Origin: JACMLD01 sp040007355
GTDB lineage: Bacteria; Bacteroidota; Bacteroidia; Chitinophagales; Chitinophagaceae
Assembly: GCA_040007355.1 (NCBI GenBank)
Contig: JBDTVE010000174.1
Coordinates: 1-46,025 of the forward strand
Direction: 5' to 3'
DNA: 46,025 nt
The notes under the pieces were generated by a model. It was not told where the DNA came from. It did no database searches and was given only the letters and a program-made list of their open reading frames with translations. Each line of letters starts with the position of its first letter. Position 1 is the stretch's first letter. Both the position numbers and the translations under genes were made by a program. This document shows positions 1 through 8,759 of the stretch, piece by piece.

Positions 1-167
1 TGGGTACCCGTAATTTTATTAGCAGGCACCCGGCTGTCGCTGCAGCCAATCCATAAAAACTCCGGTTCCTGGGTTTCTGATAAGCGGTGGAAATAGTCCG
101 GGTCGTCCATCAGCGTTTCATACACCCAGGCTTTATTTTCGAGTAATAATTTTTCTACTGATTGCAT
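1..167 (-). CDS. Beta-class carbonic anhydrase, N-terminal part (runs off window edge)
   Basis: The frame starts at an ATG on the minus strand (bases 167-165) and is open to the window edge, giving about 55 residues. It carries the beta carbonic anhydrase zinc/active-site motif CSDSRVPA, preceded by the family-typical FLWIG. In this family the Cys binds zinc and the Asp-Arg pair of CSDSR forms the catalytic dyad. The enzyme interconverts CO2 and bicarbonate in the cytoplasm. Its start lies 4 bases after the stop of the SulP transporter on the same strand, so the two are almost certainly co-transcribed, which suggests joint handling of bicarbonate. The second half, with the remaining zinc ligands, is outside the window. 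Confidence 0.93.
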   Translation of the reverse strand, partial: MQSVEKLLLENKAWVYETLMDDPDYFHRLSETQEPEFLWIGCSDSRVPANKITGT

Positions 168-171
168 ACAA

Positions 172-1752
172 TTAATTTTTAGCGGAGACCAATACCGGCA
201 CTGGCAGTGAAAAGCCCTGTTCCTTAAACACGCTTTTCTTTAATTCCACCCGGATGTCTTTTAAATGCGCGTGTTTCATAAAATCTTCTATTACCTCAAT
301 TACATCACGGTCTATGAAATCTGCACGGGCTGCATCTATTAGAACATAAGAATCTTCCGGAACCTGCTCTAGCTTGTTTTTGATAATGGGTTTATTTAAA
401 AAAGATACGTCTTTGCGCAGGCGGAAAAGAAATTTATTGTCGTCGTTTACCACAAATACGGCCGATTTAAAATTGCTGCGCAGCACAAAGAACAGACCCA
501 CGCCACAGCCCACCAGGATGCCTACCAGCAGATCCGTAAACAAAATGGCCAGGATGGTTATCACAAAGGGCAGGAACTGGTTCCACCCCTTCTGAAAAAA
601 TTCACGGAAGATGGAAACCTTGGCCAGTTTATACCCCGTATAAATAAGGATGGCGGCAAGTGATACATACGGAATATGGTTTAATAAAGCCGGTATAAAC
701 CCCACGCACAACAACAGGAAAAGTCCATGCATAACCGCCGCCATTTTTGTTTTGGCGCCGGCATGTATACCCGCGGAGGTTCTTACAATAACGGAGGTAA
801 GCGGCAGGCCGCCAATTAAACCGGAAATAATATTACCAACACCCTGTGCTTTTAGTTCCCGGTTGGTAGGCGTAACTCGCTGGTAGGGGTCCAGCTCATC
901 AGCCGCCTCTACATTCAGCAATGTTTCCAGGCTGGCAACAATGGCAAGTGTTAAACCCGTTGTCCATACGGCATAGTTTGAAAGATGACTGAAATCCGGG
1001 AACGTAAAAAAGGAAGTAAACTGGCCAAAAGATTCCGCTACCGGGATATTAACCAGGTGAAATTTACCCAGGGCCAGTTCCGGCCAGTTAGCCTTTAGCA
1101 GTTCATTTATGCCAACCCCCGCCAGCACTACTACCAGCGGCGCCGGTATAAGCTTGAACAGCTTTATTTTTTTAACCAGTACCTTGTCCCATAACAATTG
1201 TATCAATATGGAAAATACGCCGATGCCAAAAGCCACCGGCAAAATATGACCCAATGAAAATACCAGTTCCGAAAAGGTGTTTTTGCCGTCCTTTTGCTGG
1301 AAAGCTTCATCGCCCAAAAAATCGGCCTCATAGCCAACAAAATGCGGGATCTGTTTCAGGATGAGGATAAGACCGATGGCCGCCAGCATGCCCTTTATTA
1401 CGCTGGAAGGTATATAATCACCCAACACGCCGGCTTTTAAAAAGCCCAGAACGATCTGTATCATGCCCCCGATAACAACGGCTATTAAAAAGGCGTCAAA
1501 TGCTGGCAGTCTGCCAATGGCAACGGCCACGATGGCGGTTAAACCGGCGGCGGGGCCGCTTACACTCAACTGCGACCCGCTCAGCGCACCAATTACAATT
1601 CCGCCTACTATACCCCCGATGATACCCGAAAATAAGGGGGCATTACTCCCCAGCGCAATGCCCAGGCAAAGGGGAAGGGCCACCAGGAATACCACCACGG
1701 AGGCAGGAAAATCTGCCGTAAAACTGCTAATAAAGTTTTTTGCTTTTTTCAC
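172..1752 (-). CDS. SulP family anion (probably bicarbonate or sulfate) transporter
   Basis: A 526-residue polytopic membrane protein of the SulP/SLC26 family. Residues about 15-420 form the transmembrane core with the signature QLSVSGPAAGLTAIV near residue 62. The C-terminal 100 residues look like a short, divergent STAS domain (around the segment YVLIDAARADFIDRD). The start codon is GTG, giving MKKAKNF. No in-frame ATG lies just upstream, so this start is an inference from the family's usual N-terminus. Substrate cannot be read from sequence: SulP members carry sulfate, bicarbonate or dicarboxylates. The carbonic anhydrase gene 4 bases downstream argues for bicarbonate, as in known SulP-carbonic anhydrase pairs and fusions. 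Confidence 0.92.
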   Translation of the reverse strand: MKKAKNFISSFTADFPASVVVFLVALPLCLGIALGSNAPLFSGIIGGIVGGIVIGALSGSQLSVSGPAAGLTAIVAVAIGRLPAFDAFLIAVVIGGMIQIVLGFLKAGVLGDYIPSSVIKGMLAAIGLILILKQIPHFVGYEADFLGDEAFQQKDGKNTFSELVFSLGHILPVAFGIGVFSILIQLLWDKVLVKKIKLFKLIPAPLVVVLAGVGINELLKANWPELALGKFHLVNIPVAESFGQFTSFFTFPDFSHLSNYAVWTTGLTLAIVASLETLLNVEAADELDPYQRVTPTNRELKAQGVGNIISGLIGGLPLTSVIVRTSAGIHAGAKTKMAAVMHGLFLLLCVGFIPALLNHIPYVSLAAILIYTGYKLAKVSIFREFFQKGWNQFLPFVITILAILFTDLLVGILVGCGVGLFFVLRSNFKSAVFVVNDDNKFLFRLRKDVSFLNKPIIKNKLEQVPEDSYVLIDAARADFIDRDVIEVIEDFMKHAHLKDIRVELKKSVFKEQGFSLPVPVLVSAKN

Positions 1753-1790
1753 TGTAAAATTTGTTTAAATGAAGGTTCAATCAAGGCTAT

Positions 1791-1815
1791 CAGGGTTGCC
1801 TTCGGCAACGCCCTG
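1791..1815. other. Hairpin between the 118-residue ORF and the SulP gene
   Basis: An inverted repeat: GTTGCC/GGCAAC around a TTC loop, extended by CAGG/CCTG with a small bulge. It sits in the leader of the SulP transcript, 39 bases before its start codon. No T-run follows on either strand, so it is not a clear intrinsic terminator. A role is not evident. Confidence 0.45.
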
Positions 1816-1967
1816 TTGGGCTGCCCTGTTATCATTCTACAGCCTGCTATTAAAGATCAATAAGCGCCAGGCTGGTGCTGCCGGAATACAGTAAACCCGG
1901 AGTGTTCAGGATAACGAATGACAGCTTCTCACCAATAAATTAATAAGGATGTTAAATAAAGACCAGC

Positions 1968-2324
1968 CTAGCAATGCTGTTTGGGTGGTGGTGTAATAAA
2001 CTCAGGATGCTGAGTGGGGAGGTTGACAATATCATGGCGGTTACCAAAAGAACGGATGCTAACGGGATAAACGGCCAGTGTATGATGTTCGTGCAGGTAT
2101 TCCGAGAGATTTTGCAGACCATTGGCATTTTTTTCTTCTACCGGGTTAGGCACCCGGGCACCGCCGTCCTGCTCTTCTTCAGGAGCACCGGCTAGTGACG
2201 AAATCGTTTGTTTCTCCTTTTTACAACCGTATACCCAGTAGTTCGCTGTTGTTAAAAACAGCAGTGCCGCTATCATCAATGTTGCGGAAAAGACTTTTAT
2301 CAATTTGGAGAGACCGGGTATCAT
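1968..2324 (-). CDS. Small membrane-anchored protein of unknown function
   Basis: A 118-residue protein I do not recognise. Residues about 8-30 form one hydrophobic segment (signal anchor or uncleaved signal peptide), followed by WVYGCKKEK, an acidic/proline-rich linker and a C-terminal half with no familiar motif. The Cys after the hydrophobic segment is not in a convincing lipobox. Support for a real gene is a good Bacteroidota promoter directly upstream (2333-2363) and codon use like its neighbours. The promoter places the transcript start only a few bases before the ATG, so the mRNA would be nearly leaderless, or translation may start at an internal Met (residue 17). Confidence 0.6.
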   Translation of the reverse strand: MIPGLSKLIKVFSATLMIAALLFLTTANYWVYGCKKEKQTISSLAGAPEEEQDGGARVPNPVEEKNANGLQNLSEYLHEHHTLAVYPVSIRSFGNRHDIVNLPTQHPEFITPPPKQHC

Positions 2325-2332
2325 GCGGGTAG

Positions 2333-2363
2333 CAAAAGTAAATCAAAGCATTTAAGAATCAAA
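2333..2363 (-). promoter_or_regulatory. Bacteroidota-type promoter for the 118-residue membrane protein
   Basis: Reading the minus strand, TTTG (2363-2360) is followed after 19 bases by TACTTTTG (2340-2333), matching the -33 TTTG / -7 TAnnTTTG consensus with canonical spacing. The ATG follows 8 bases after the -7 box. Confidence 0.65.
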
Positions 2364-2469
2364 CCTATTTATTTTTTTTAACAAACGCACACCGTTTTTA
2401 TTTTCACAGGTTGTACCTTCATGAACCGTACTGGAAAACAACTTAACCGCATTTTAATTTTTGATTGCC

Positions 2470-4407
2470 ATGACATATCCTTACCAGATCCGTTCATTAG
2501 ACCAGTACAAAGCAGATTATAAGAAAAGCGTTGAAGACCCGGAAGGGTTCTGGTCAGCGGTGGCGGATAATTTTTACTGGAGAAAAAAATGGAACAAAGT
2601 ATTAAGCTGGAATTTTAAAGAGCCTAAAATTGAATGGTTTGCCGGCGGCAAATTAAATGTAACCGAAAACTGCATAGACCGGCACCTCAAAGACCTGGGC
2701 GATGAACCCGCCCTTATCTGGGAACCCAATAATCCCGGCGAGCGTACCCGCGTTGTTACCTATAAACGTTTGCACAAAAGAGTTTGCCAGTTTGCACAGG
2801 TGCTGAAGAATAACGGGGTAAAAAAAGGCGACCGGGTTTGTATCTATATGGGTATGGTACCTGAACTGGCCTATGCGGTACTGGGCTGCGCCCGGATTGG
2901 CGCCATCCACAGCGTGATCTTTGGTGGTTTCAGCGCCCAGAGTATTGCAGACAGGCTGGAAGATGCCAGTGCGGAATATATTATTACCTGCGATGGCGCT
3001 TACCGCGGCGCAAAAGACATCCCCCTAAAAAGTGTTATTGACGATGCCCTGATTGGCAATAAAACCGTTAAACGGGTAATTGTATACACCAGAACCAGGA
3101 TCCCCGTGAGCATGATAAAAGGACGCGATGTATGGTGGGAAGACGAAATGGAATACGCCGAAACCCAGGTAGAAAAAAACGGCGTAGTGACTTTTCCGGC
3201 TGAAGAAATGGATGCGGAAGATCCCCTGTTTATCCTGTATACATCGGGCAGCACCGGCAAACCGAAAGGCGTAGTGCATACTTGCGGCGGCTACCTGGTA
3301 TGGACCAACTACACTTTTGTAAACACCTTTCAGTACAAACCCGGGCAGATTTATTTCTGCACCGCCGATATTGGGTGGATAACCGGGCATTCATATATTG
3401 TATACGGTCCGCTCAGCGCGGGCGCCACTTCTTTAATGTTTGAAGGCATCCCTACCTGGCCCGATGCCGGCAGGTTTTGGGAGATTGTTGATAAATACAA
3501 AGTAGATATCCTGTACACCGCGCCCACGGCCATCAGGAGCTTGATGGGATTTGGTTTGGACCCTGTAAACGACAAAGACCTTTCTTCCTTAAAAGTGCTG
3601 GGTTCCGTAGGCGAGCCCATCAATGAAGAAGCCTGGCACTGGTACGATGAACAAATTGGTAAAAAGCGCTGCCCCGTGGTAGATACCTGGTGGCAAACCG
3701 AAACGGCCGGGATTTTAATTTCAAACATAGCTGGCATTACGCCTTCCAAACCCTCCTGGGCTACCCTGCCCCTGCCCGGCGTACAACCCTTACTGGTAGA
3801 CGAGAATGGCCGTGAAGTAACAGAAAAAGACGAAGACGGCTTTTACAAGGGCAATCTCTGTATTAGGGCGCCCTGGCCCGGTATTTTAAGAACCACTTAT
3901 GGCGACCATGAGCGTTGCCGCACCAATTATTTCGCGACCTACGAAAACCTTTATTTCACCGGCGATGGTGCGCTAAAAGATGATGAAGGCAATTACCGGA
4001 TTACCGGGCGCGTAGACGATGTATTGAATGTAAGCGGGCACCGTATTGGCACCGCGGAAGTGGAAAACGCCATTAACATGCACGCCGGCGTGGTAGAAAG
4101 CGCAGTAGTGGGCTACCCCCACAGCATAAAAGGTCAGGGCATTTATGCATTTGTTATTTATCAAGGCACCCACGGGGGAGGAATCGATAACCGGAAACAT
4201 ATAACGGAAACGGTAAGCCGCATTATCGGGCCCATCGCAAAACCCGATAAAATACAATTTGTAAGCGGTTTGCCTAAAACAAGAAGTGGTAAAATTATGC
4301 GCCGGATACTCCGGAAAGTAGCCGAAGGACAACTGGAAAACCTGGGCGACACGTCTACCCTGCTGGACCCCGGTGTTGTAGACGAAATAAAAAAAGGAAA
4401 GATATAA
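2470..4407 (+). CDS. acsA: Acetyl-CoA synthetase (acetate-CoA ligase)
   Basis: A 645-residue ANL-superfamily enzyme that activates acetate to acetyl-AMP and then acetyl-CoA in the cytoplasm. The N-terminal ACS domain begins at YKKSVEDPEGFWS. The AMP-binding P-loop YTSGSTGKPKG is at residues 257-267, the WWQTETAG substrate-pocket motif lies near 410, and the C-terminal PKTRSGKIMRR contains Lys608. That Lys matches the catalytic lysine that is reversibly acetylated in bacterial Acs (Lys609 in E. coli), so acetylation control is possible. Length matches the family. I chose the ATG at 2470 because the family begins close to MTYPYQI; an upstream in-frame TTG would add only three residues. The gene stands alone and converges with the plsC-like gene. 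Confidence 0.96.
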   Translation: MTYPYQIRSLDQYKADYKKSVEDPEGFWSAVADNFYWRKKWNKVLSWNFKEPKIEWFAGGKLNVTENCIDRHLKDLGDEPALIWEPNNPGERTRVVTYKRLHKRVCQFAQVLKNNGVKKGDRVCIYMGMVPELAYAVLGCARIGAIHSVIFGGFSAQSIADRLEDASAEYIITCDGAYRGAKDIPLKSVIDDALIGNKTVKRVIVYTRTRIPVSMIKGRDVWWEDEMEYAETQVEKNGVVTFPAEEMDAEDPLFILYTSGSTGKPKGVVHTCGGYLVWTNYTFVNTFQYKPGQIYFCTADIGWITGHSYIVYGPLSAGATSLMFEGIPTWPDAGRFWEIVDKYKVDILYTAPTAIRSLMGFGLDPVNDKDLSSLKVLGSVGEPINEEAWHWYDEQIGKKRCPVVDTWWQTETAGILISNIAGITPSKPSWATLPLPGVQPLLVDENGREVTEKDEDGFYKGNLCIRAPWPGILRTTYGDHERCRTNYFATYENLYFTGDGALKDDEGNYRITGRVDDVLNVSGHRIGTAEVENAINMHAGVVESAVVGYPHSIKGQGIYAFVIYQGTHGGGIDNRKHITETVSRIIGPIAKPDKIQFVSGLPKTRSGKIMRRILRKVAEGQLENLGDTSTLLDPGVVDEIKKGKI

Positions 4408-4537
4408 ACTCTGTTGTCCGGGGAAATTTCATATAACTGTGTAAAGACAGTTGCAACAATTTCCAGGGATAGGTCAAACAGGGATGCCTGAACGCTGATG
4501 CAGCCATCCTGATAAACGGGTCCCGATGATATGCTTG

Positions 4538-5812
4538 CTATAACTCCTGCTGTACATTCGCCCGCGCCGCTGCCAGTTCATTTTTTTCTTTTGCCGGAAG
4601 GGCCCTCCAGGTTGTTTGCTGACGATTTTCGTGCAGCCAGTCTTTATACACATAAGCAATTATTCCCGTCACAACCATGGTCAACAACAGAACGACCGCA
4701 TAGGGCCAGCCGGCCAAAACAGCAATAAGAAAAAGGACCATAAGCCAGATGAAATAAATAAACGAATAGCACGCTACAAAAATCCAGCTGTAAAAATCTT
4801 CCCGGTTTACTTTTTTATCCACGATTTTTCGGGCAATTAAAACCGGCAGGCCGTTTAGCAAAAGCCCGGCCAGGTAAAAAGGGAAACCAGCCCATAAGCC
4901 TATTTTTTTCCAGGAAGCAAATGAATGCGGGCCCGCGGCTGTTTTGTCTGTAATACCGGCGGCCGACAATAAACCGAAATACGCGGCCAACCGTCTTTCC
5001 CTGTTTTTAAAATCAGGGTCGCTGTTATTATTAATGCCTGCGCAGATAGCCTGTTCCCTGGCCAGTTTTTGGGCCGATGCGATTTTCCAGGCGTGAATGG
5101 AGGTTTTTTGATGACTGCGGCTGATAGTAATAGCCTGTTCCGCCATCTGCAACCGATCCTGGTCTGTAACATGCAAAACCAGTCTGCCGACTGCCTGTTG
5201 GGCATCCTTGCAAACATGCAGACAGGCGGCGGCGGCATTTTGCCTGTATTCATTTGTATAGTTGGAAAGCCACAGTGGTTTACCCATATGCACCTGTACC
5301 GAGTTTCGGCAGGCTACCGGGTCATCATAGGTAATGCCTACCGGAATAATGGGTATATCAACTGAAAAATGGCCGGCGGTAGCGGTTTCAAAGGCAAGGC
5401 GGAAAACGCCTTTCCGAAAAGGCAAAAGCTGGTGGCCGGTATGGCTGGTACTTTCCGGAAAGAAAATAATGATACCGCCTTTGAGCAGTATTTTCCGGCC
5501 TTCAGAAAAACTATCATTGTTCACATCCAGGGTGGCTCTTTTGCCCTGGTGGCCATGCACCGGCATCATGTGCAGCCACCACAAGATCTTTCGTATTGGT
5601 TTGTTTACAAATACATCTCCCCGGGCAAAAAAATAGGCTTTCCGTTTCAGCAGTATACCCAGCAAAGCCGCATCCATCAAAGAAGAATTATGGTTGGCAA
5701 TAAGAATTACAGGTCCTTTTACCGGAATATTCCCCAGCCCCGTAACATGTATATGCCGGTAGAAAAATCGCAGACCCGCGGTCATTAGCATTTTGGCAAA
5801 GAAATAAAACAT
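4538..5812 (-). CDS. PlsC-like glycerolipid acyltransferase with C-terminal membrane domain
   Basis: A 424-residue membrane acyltransferase of the LPLAT/AGPAT superfamily, likely transferring acyl groups to (lyso)phospholipid or a related lipid at the inner membrane. The N-terminal domain (about 1-220) has the catalytic motif NHNSSLMDA with His41 and Asp47, the H-x5-D spacing common in Bacteroidota members, then the second-block motif FPESTS near 120 in place of FPEGTRS. The C-terminal half carries at least three hydrophobic segments (about 305-405) absent from the minimal PlsC fold, so this is a longer relative and not necessarily the housekeeping plsC. The start codon directly abuts a terminator-like hairpin (5813-5837), which lies in its leader. 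Confidence 0.83.
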   Translation of the reverse strand: MFYFFAKMLMTAGLRFFYRHIHVTGLGNIPVKGPVILIANHNSSLMDAALLGILLKRKAYFFARGDVFVNKPIRKILWWLHMMPVHGHQGKRATLDVNNDSFSEGRKILLKGGIIIFFPESTSHTGHQLLPFRKGVFRLAFETATAGHFSVDIPIIPVGITYDDPVACRNSVQVHMGKPLWLSNYTNEYRQNAAAACLHVCKDAQQAVGRLVLHVTDQDRLQMAEQAITISRSHQKTSIHAWKIASAQKLAREQAICAGINNNSDPDFKNRERRLAAYFGLLSAAGITDKTAAGPHSFASWKKIGLWAGFPFYLAGLLLNGLPVLIARKIVDKKVNREDFYSWIFVACYSFIYFIWLMVLFLIAVLAGWPYAVVLLLTMVVTGIIAYVYKDWLHENRQQTTWRALPAKEKNELAAARANVQQEL

Positions 5813-5837
5813 AAAAAAAGCCCCGGTTCGGGACTTT
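5813..5837 (-). terminator. Intrinsic terminator after the L,D-transpeptidase, abutting the acyltransferase start
   Basis: On the minus strand AAGTCCCG pairs with CGGGGCTT (one G-U or mismatch) and is followed by seven T, then immediately by the ATG of the acyltransferase. It lies about 75 bases after the stop of the L,D-transpeptidase gene. The first 14 bases (AAGTCCCGAACCGG) recur at the terminator region 6704-6717. Confidence 0.7.
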
Positions 5838-5910
5838 TAAAGATACTGAAGGTTTGGACTCAGGCACACTTCCTGATCAAAATGTTTTTGATACCTGACT
5901 CAAAACAATC

Positions 5911-6465
5911 TTATCGTTGAATGGTAACCGGTGTGCCTACCGGTATCATTGTATACAGCTCTTCAATTTCATCATTTTTAAGTGAAATGCAACCATTGGT
6001 CCAGTTCTGAAAAAAATCCACTACCATATCATCCCGCTGCCAGGTTCCGTGTATGCCAATGCCGCCGCCTATCCGCGCGTTGCGTGGAACCAGTCCCCTG
6101 GCCTTGCGCTGATTGAATTTATCATAATCCGCTTTGGTCGGATAATCGATCAGCATCATCTTGTCCCATTTTTCATGTGGTCTTTTGGAGGCAATCTTAT
6201 AGACGCCTTCTGGTGTTTTGCGGTCGCCCTCCACCATTTTATCATCCAGGCTTTTACTGCCAAAAACCACCGGGTAAGTAGCATACCAACCATCATCATC
6301 ATACACTTTTAATTCATAATCAGATTTGTCTATGATGATATAAGGTTTACCCGTGAGTTCATCGTTAAAAAACCGGTGTTTTACCCCTCTTTTACTTTCA
6401 TGCGTAGTAAAAGCAAATAATGCCAGTGCAAATAAAACAGTGGCTACCCCAACTACCTTTTTCAT
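5911..6465 (-). CDS. L,D-transpeptidase (YkuD domain), exported
   Basis: A 184-residue protein with an N-terminal signal peptide (MKKVVGVATVLFALALFAF) and a single YkuD catalytic domain. The catalytic signature is visible as HG at 139-140 and TNGCISL with Cys159. The family usually has S/T-H-G-C, so Asn replaces the His next to Gly-Cys; the catalytic Cys and the distal HG are kept, as in other compact members. Such enzymes make 3-3 cross-links in peptidoglycan or attach proteins to it in the periplasm. The gene is monocistronic by appearance, with a terminator downstream at 5813-5837 and another terminator upstream at 6677-6708. Confidence 0.9.
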   Translation of the reverse strand: MKKVVGVATVLFALALFAFTTHESKRGVKHRFFNDELTGKPYIIIDKSDYELKVYDDDGWYATYPVVFGSKSLDDKMVEGDRKTPEGVYKIASKRPHEKWDKMMLIDYPTKADYDKFNQRKARGLVPRNARIGGGIGIHGTWQRDDMVVDFFQNWTNGCISLKNDEIEELYTMIPVGTPVTIQR

Positions 6466-6676
6466 GTTGATATTTTTTACAAGACTGAAGAATAAAAAGA
6501 CGGTTTAAGTGTAAAAAAAATTTAACATGAATACACGCAAATTTTATGCAACTAAAACGCGGGGCAAGACAGTATATTTCCAAGGTGGAAAAGTTTTAAG
6601 ACTTTATTGGCTAACAGGCTTATAAAGAGAAGATTAACATAAAAAAAAGGCCCAATTGTTAATATTGCGCATGAGT

Positions 6677-6708
6677 AAAAAAAGTACCGGCATTAAAAAA
6701 ATGCCGGT
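6677..6708 (-). terminator. Intrinsic terminator of the sigma/anti-sigma/beta-barrel operon
   Basis: On the minus strand a perfect 8-bp stem ACCGGCAT/ATGCCGGT with an A/T loop is followed by AC and seven T. It lies 44 bases beyond the stop of the beta-barrel gene (6752). Confidence 0.85.
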
Positions 6709-6751
6709 TCGGGACTTAAGCGTATGGTGAATATTTTTTCGGCTGGTAAAC

Positions 6752-7588
6752 TTACCAATTGCTCAGGCGGAGGCCGATATTGTAAGGTGTTTGATCCAAT
6801 CCTTTTTCGAACATGCTTTCAGTAGCCAGTGAGCCATATAATTTTACCGGTCCCAGTTGAAGTTCAGCCACATAACTCAATTTAAAAGGCCGCAGGTACA
6901 TATCGTCGCGGATCTTTTGCTTGCCATCTTCACGGGTAATCATCTTTTGCCGGGAGGAATACAGGTATCCCGCACTGATTCCCGTGCTAAGGCCAACCGA
7001 CCGGTGGTAGAAATTGTGTGGCGTGAAATTAAAATTGAGCATTAAGGGTACGGTGATATAGTCGGCCGCCAGTTTATCCTTTTTATAATGCCGGGCCAGG
7101 TCCCGGGTAAAAATATTAGCGGTCTTATCATACAATACCGGGGCCTCGTACCGGTAATTGTTCAATTCAACTCCAACGCCATATTTAAGGTTTACCACAT
7201 GACTGATAATATTCAACCGCTGCATAAAAAGCCAGATGTTCACATCTACAGACTTGCCATTGCGCAGGTTAAACCGTTCTTTAGTTGCACCCGGTGCCAC
7301 CACGCCGGCCGCCATGGCATTTGCATAGTTGGTTTTATCACTGTAATTGGCAAAACCCAGGTCAATAATCAGCCAGTTGGTGCTTACATTATGGAGATTA
7401 AGGCGGGTCCTGGACGCGCTAACGGAACCATCTTTATTTTCGTAGTGGCCGTCGCCCTTTTTAACAATAACCAGGTTACCGATGCGGATGGTATCTTCTT
7501 TCCTCCGCGGATTGCCGGTGCTATCCGCTTGTGCCATGGCGCTAAAGCCAACACATAATCCTGCCACTAATAAATACATTTTACACAT
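6752..7588 (-). CDS. Outer-membrane beta-barrel protein (PorT-like), last gene of the sigma operon
   Basis: A 278-residue exported protein. A signal peptide ends at about AMAQA (residue 20). The rest has alternating hydrophobic/polar strands, many Tyr/Asn-rich turns and a C-terminal strand ending in NIGLRLSNW, whose terminal aromatic residue is typical of outer-membrane barrels. It belongs to the broad Bacteroidota OMP_b-brl/PorT-like families; the precise function is unknown. It starts 26 bases after the stop of the anti-sigma gene, so sigma factor, anti-sigma factor and this protein form one operon, and the barrel may be an effector or a sensor partner of that pair. A second possible start Met lies three residues in. 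Confidence 0.8.
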   Translation of the reverse strand: MCKMYLLVAGLCVGFSAMAQADSTGNPRRKEDTIRIGNLVIVKKGDGHYENKDGSVSASRTRLNLHNVSTNWLIIDLGFANYSDKTNYANAMAAGVVAPGATKERFNLRNGKSVDVNIWLFMQRLNIISHVVNLKYGVGVELNNYRYEAPVLYDKTANIFTRDLARHYKKDKLAADYITVPLMLNFNFTPHNFYHRSVGLSTGISAGYLYSSRQKMITREDGKQKIRDDMYLRPFKLSYVAELQLGPVKLYGSLATESMFEKGLDQTPYNIGLRLSNW

Positions 7589-7614
7589 AAAATAATTTTG
7601 CTTTTTGAATAGAT

Positions 7615-8742
7615 TTATTGCACGGTAATTTCAAAACCACCTATCAGTATGCCTTTCCGGTTGCCATCTTCCTTGCCGGCATCTGTTTTTTTGGCAATCA
7701 GCCTGGAAGCTTTACGGAAGAAGGGTCTTAGTGAACGCCTGGTATTAACAGAAGTATTCAGCACTTCGGTGTTATCGGTGGCAAGTGATTCCCATTCGGC
7801 CTTTGGCTGGTCATTTTCACCAGGATACAGGACTATGGCTGGTTGGTCTGTAAGCGGCCGTTTTGCTGTAGCAATCACAGGCCTTTTTACCTCATCCTTT
7901 TCCAGCTCTCCGTTTAGCGGGTATACAACCGCGTTTTTTAGTTCTTTAACGGGAATGTCGGCAATCGCTTCTTGTATTGCCCGATCTTCTTCAGCCTGAA
8001 CTGCTTTTACCGTATACTTTATATCTTTTTTTGCGGATATTTCCCGGGCAGCCAGCATCCTGATGTTTGACTGCTGTTCTTTCTGTTCAACGGTTGCTGC
8101 AATGATTGCTTCACCGTTAACCCGTTCAGTTTTACCTTTGTTACCACTGATATGGGCTGGAACAGACGGCAGTGGTGAATGTTTGCCCGGTTGCAGGGCG
8201 ATGCCCACTGCATCAAAATCAGCCTGGTTCTTTTTATTCCTGTTCAGCCAGAATAAACCTGCCAGTAAAAAAATCATTGCCGCTGCTGCGGGTTTCCACC
8301 AGCGTAGGAGAATAATTCGGCGGTCGCTTTCTTTGCGGTACAGGCTTTTTTTGTTTTCAAAAAGAGTGGTAGGGTCGGGGCTTAGTTTTACCTGTTGAAA
8401 CAGTTCAAATGTTTGCTGCCATTGCGGATGCCTGCGTACAAACGCTTCTATCGCTTTTTTCTCCTTATCCAATAGTTCATTATCGCCGTATAGTACAAAA
8501 AATGACTCGCAGTTTACCGGTGTAACAAGCGGCTGGCCTTCCTCTTTCAATAACGCCGCTTTATCGTTAAAAACAACGGCTGCATCGGGGCTTAACTTAA
8601 ACTGCTGAAACAATACCAGTTGCAGCTGCAAATCAGGATTGGCGGCAACAAAGGCTTCCACCTCTTTTTTTTGCGCAACAGGCAATTCATTGTCTGCATA
8701 CAGCATAAAAAATTCTTCGTAATTATTCCTGGTAATGTTCAT
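7615..8742 (-). CDS. Anti-sigma factor-like membrane protein with a tandemly duplicated N-terminal unit
   Basis: A 375-residue protein directly downstream (17 bases) of an ECF sigma gene. The cytoplasmic N-terminus holds two copies of a unit of about 68 residues (1-68 and 72-139). Both contain FFxLYxDNEL, then KKxxEAFV, P, LFQQxKLSPD and a lysine-rich end. This resembles the short helical anti-sigma domains that sequester ECF factors, but no HxxxCxxC zinc motif is present. One transmembrane segment follows (about 150-165), then a periplasmic region of some 200 residues rich in Lys, Glu and Ala. The role as anti-sigma factor is inferred from position, topology and the N-terminal motif. The duplication is directly visible and unusual. 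Confidence 0.78.
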   Translation of the reverse strand: MNITRNNYEEFFMLYADNELPVAQKKEVEAFVAANPDLQLQLVLFQQFKLSPDAAVVFNDKAALLKEEGQPLVTPVNCESFFVLYGDNELLDKEKKAIEAFVRRHPQWQQTFELFQQVKLSPDPTTLFENKKSLYRKESDRRIILLRWWKPAAAAMIFLLAGLFWLNRNKKNQADFDAVGIALQPGKHSPLPSVPAHISGNKGKTERVNGEAIIAATVEQKEQQSNIRMLAAREISAKKDIKYTVKAVQAEEDRAIQEAIADIPVKELKNAVVYPLNGELEKDEVKRPVIATAKRPLTDQPAIVLYPGENDQPKAEWESLATDNTEVLNTSVNTRRSLRPFFRKASRLIAKKTDAGKEDGNRKGILIGGFEITVQ

Positions 8743-8759
8743 GTTGTTTTTTTGCAGCT

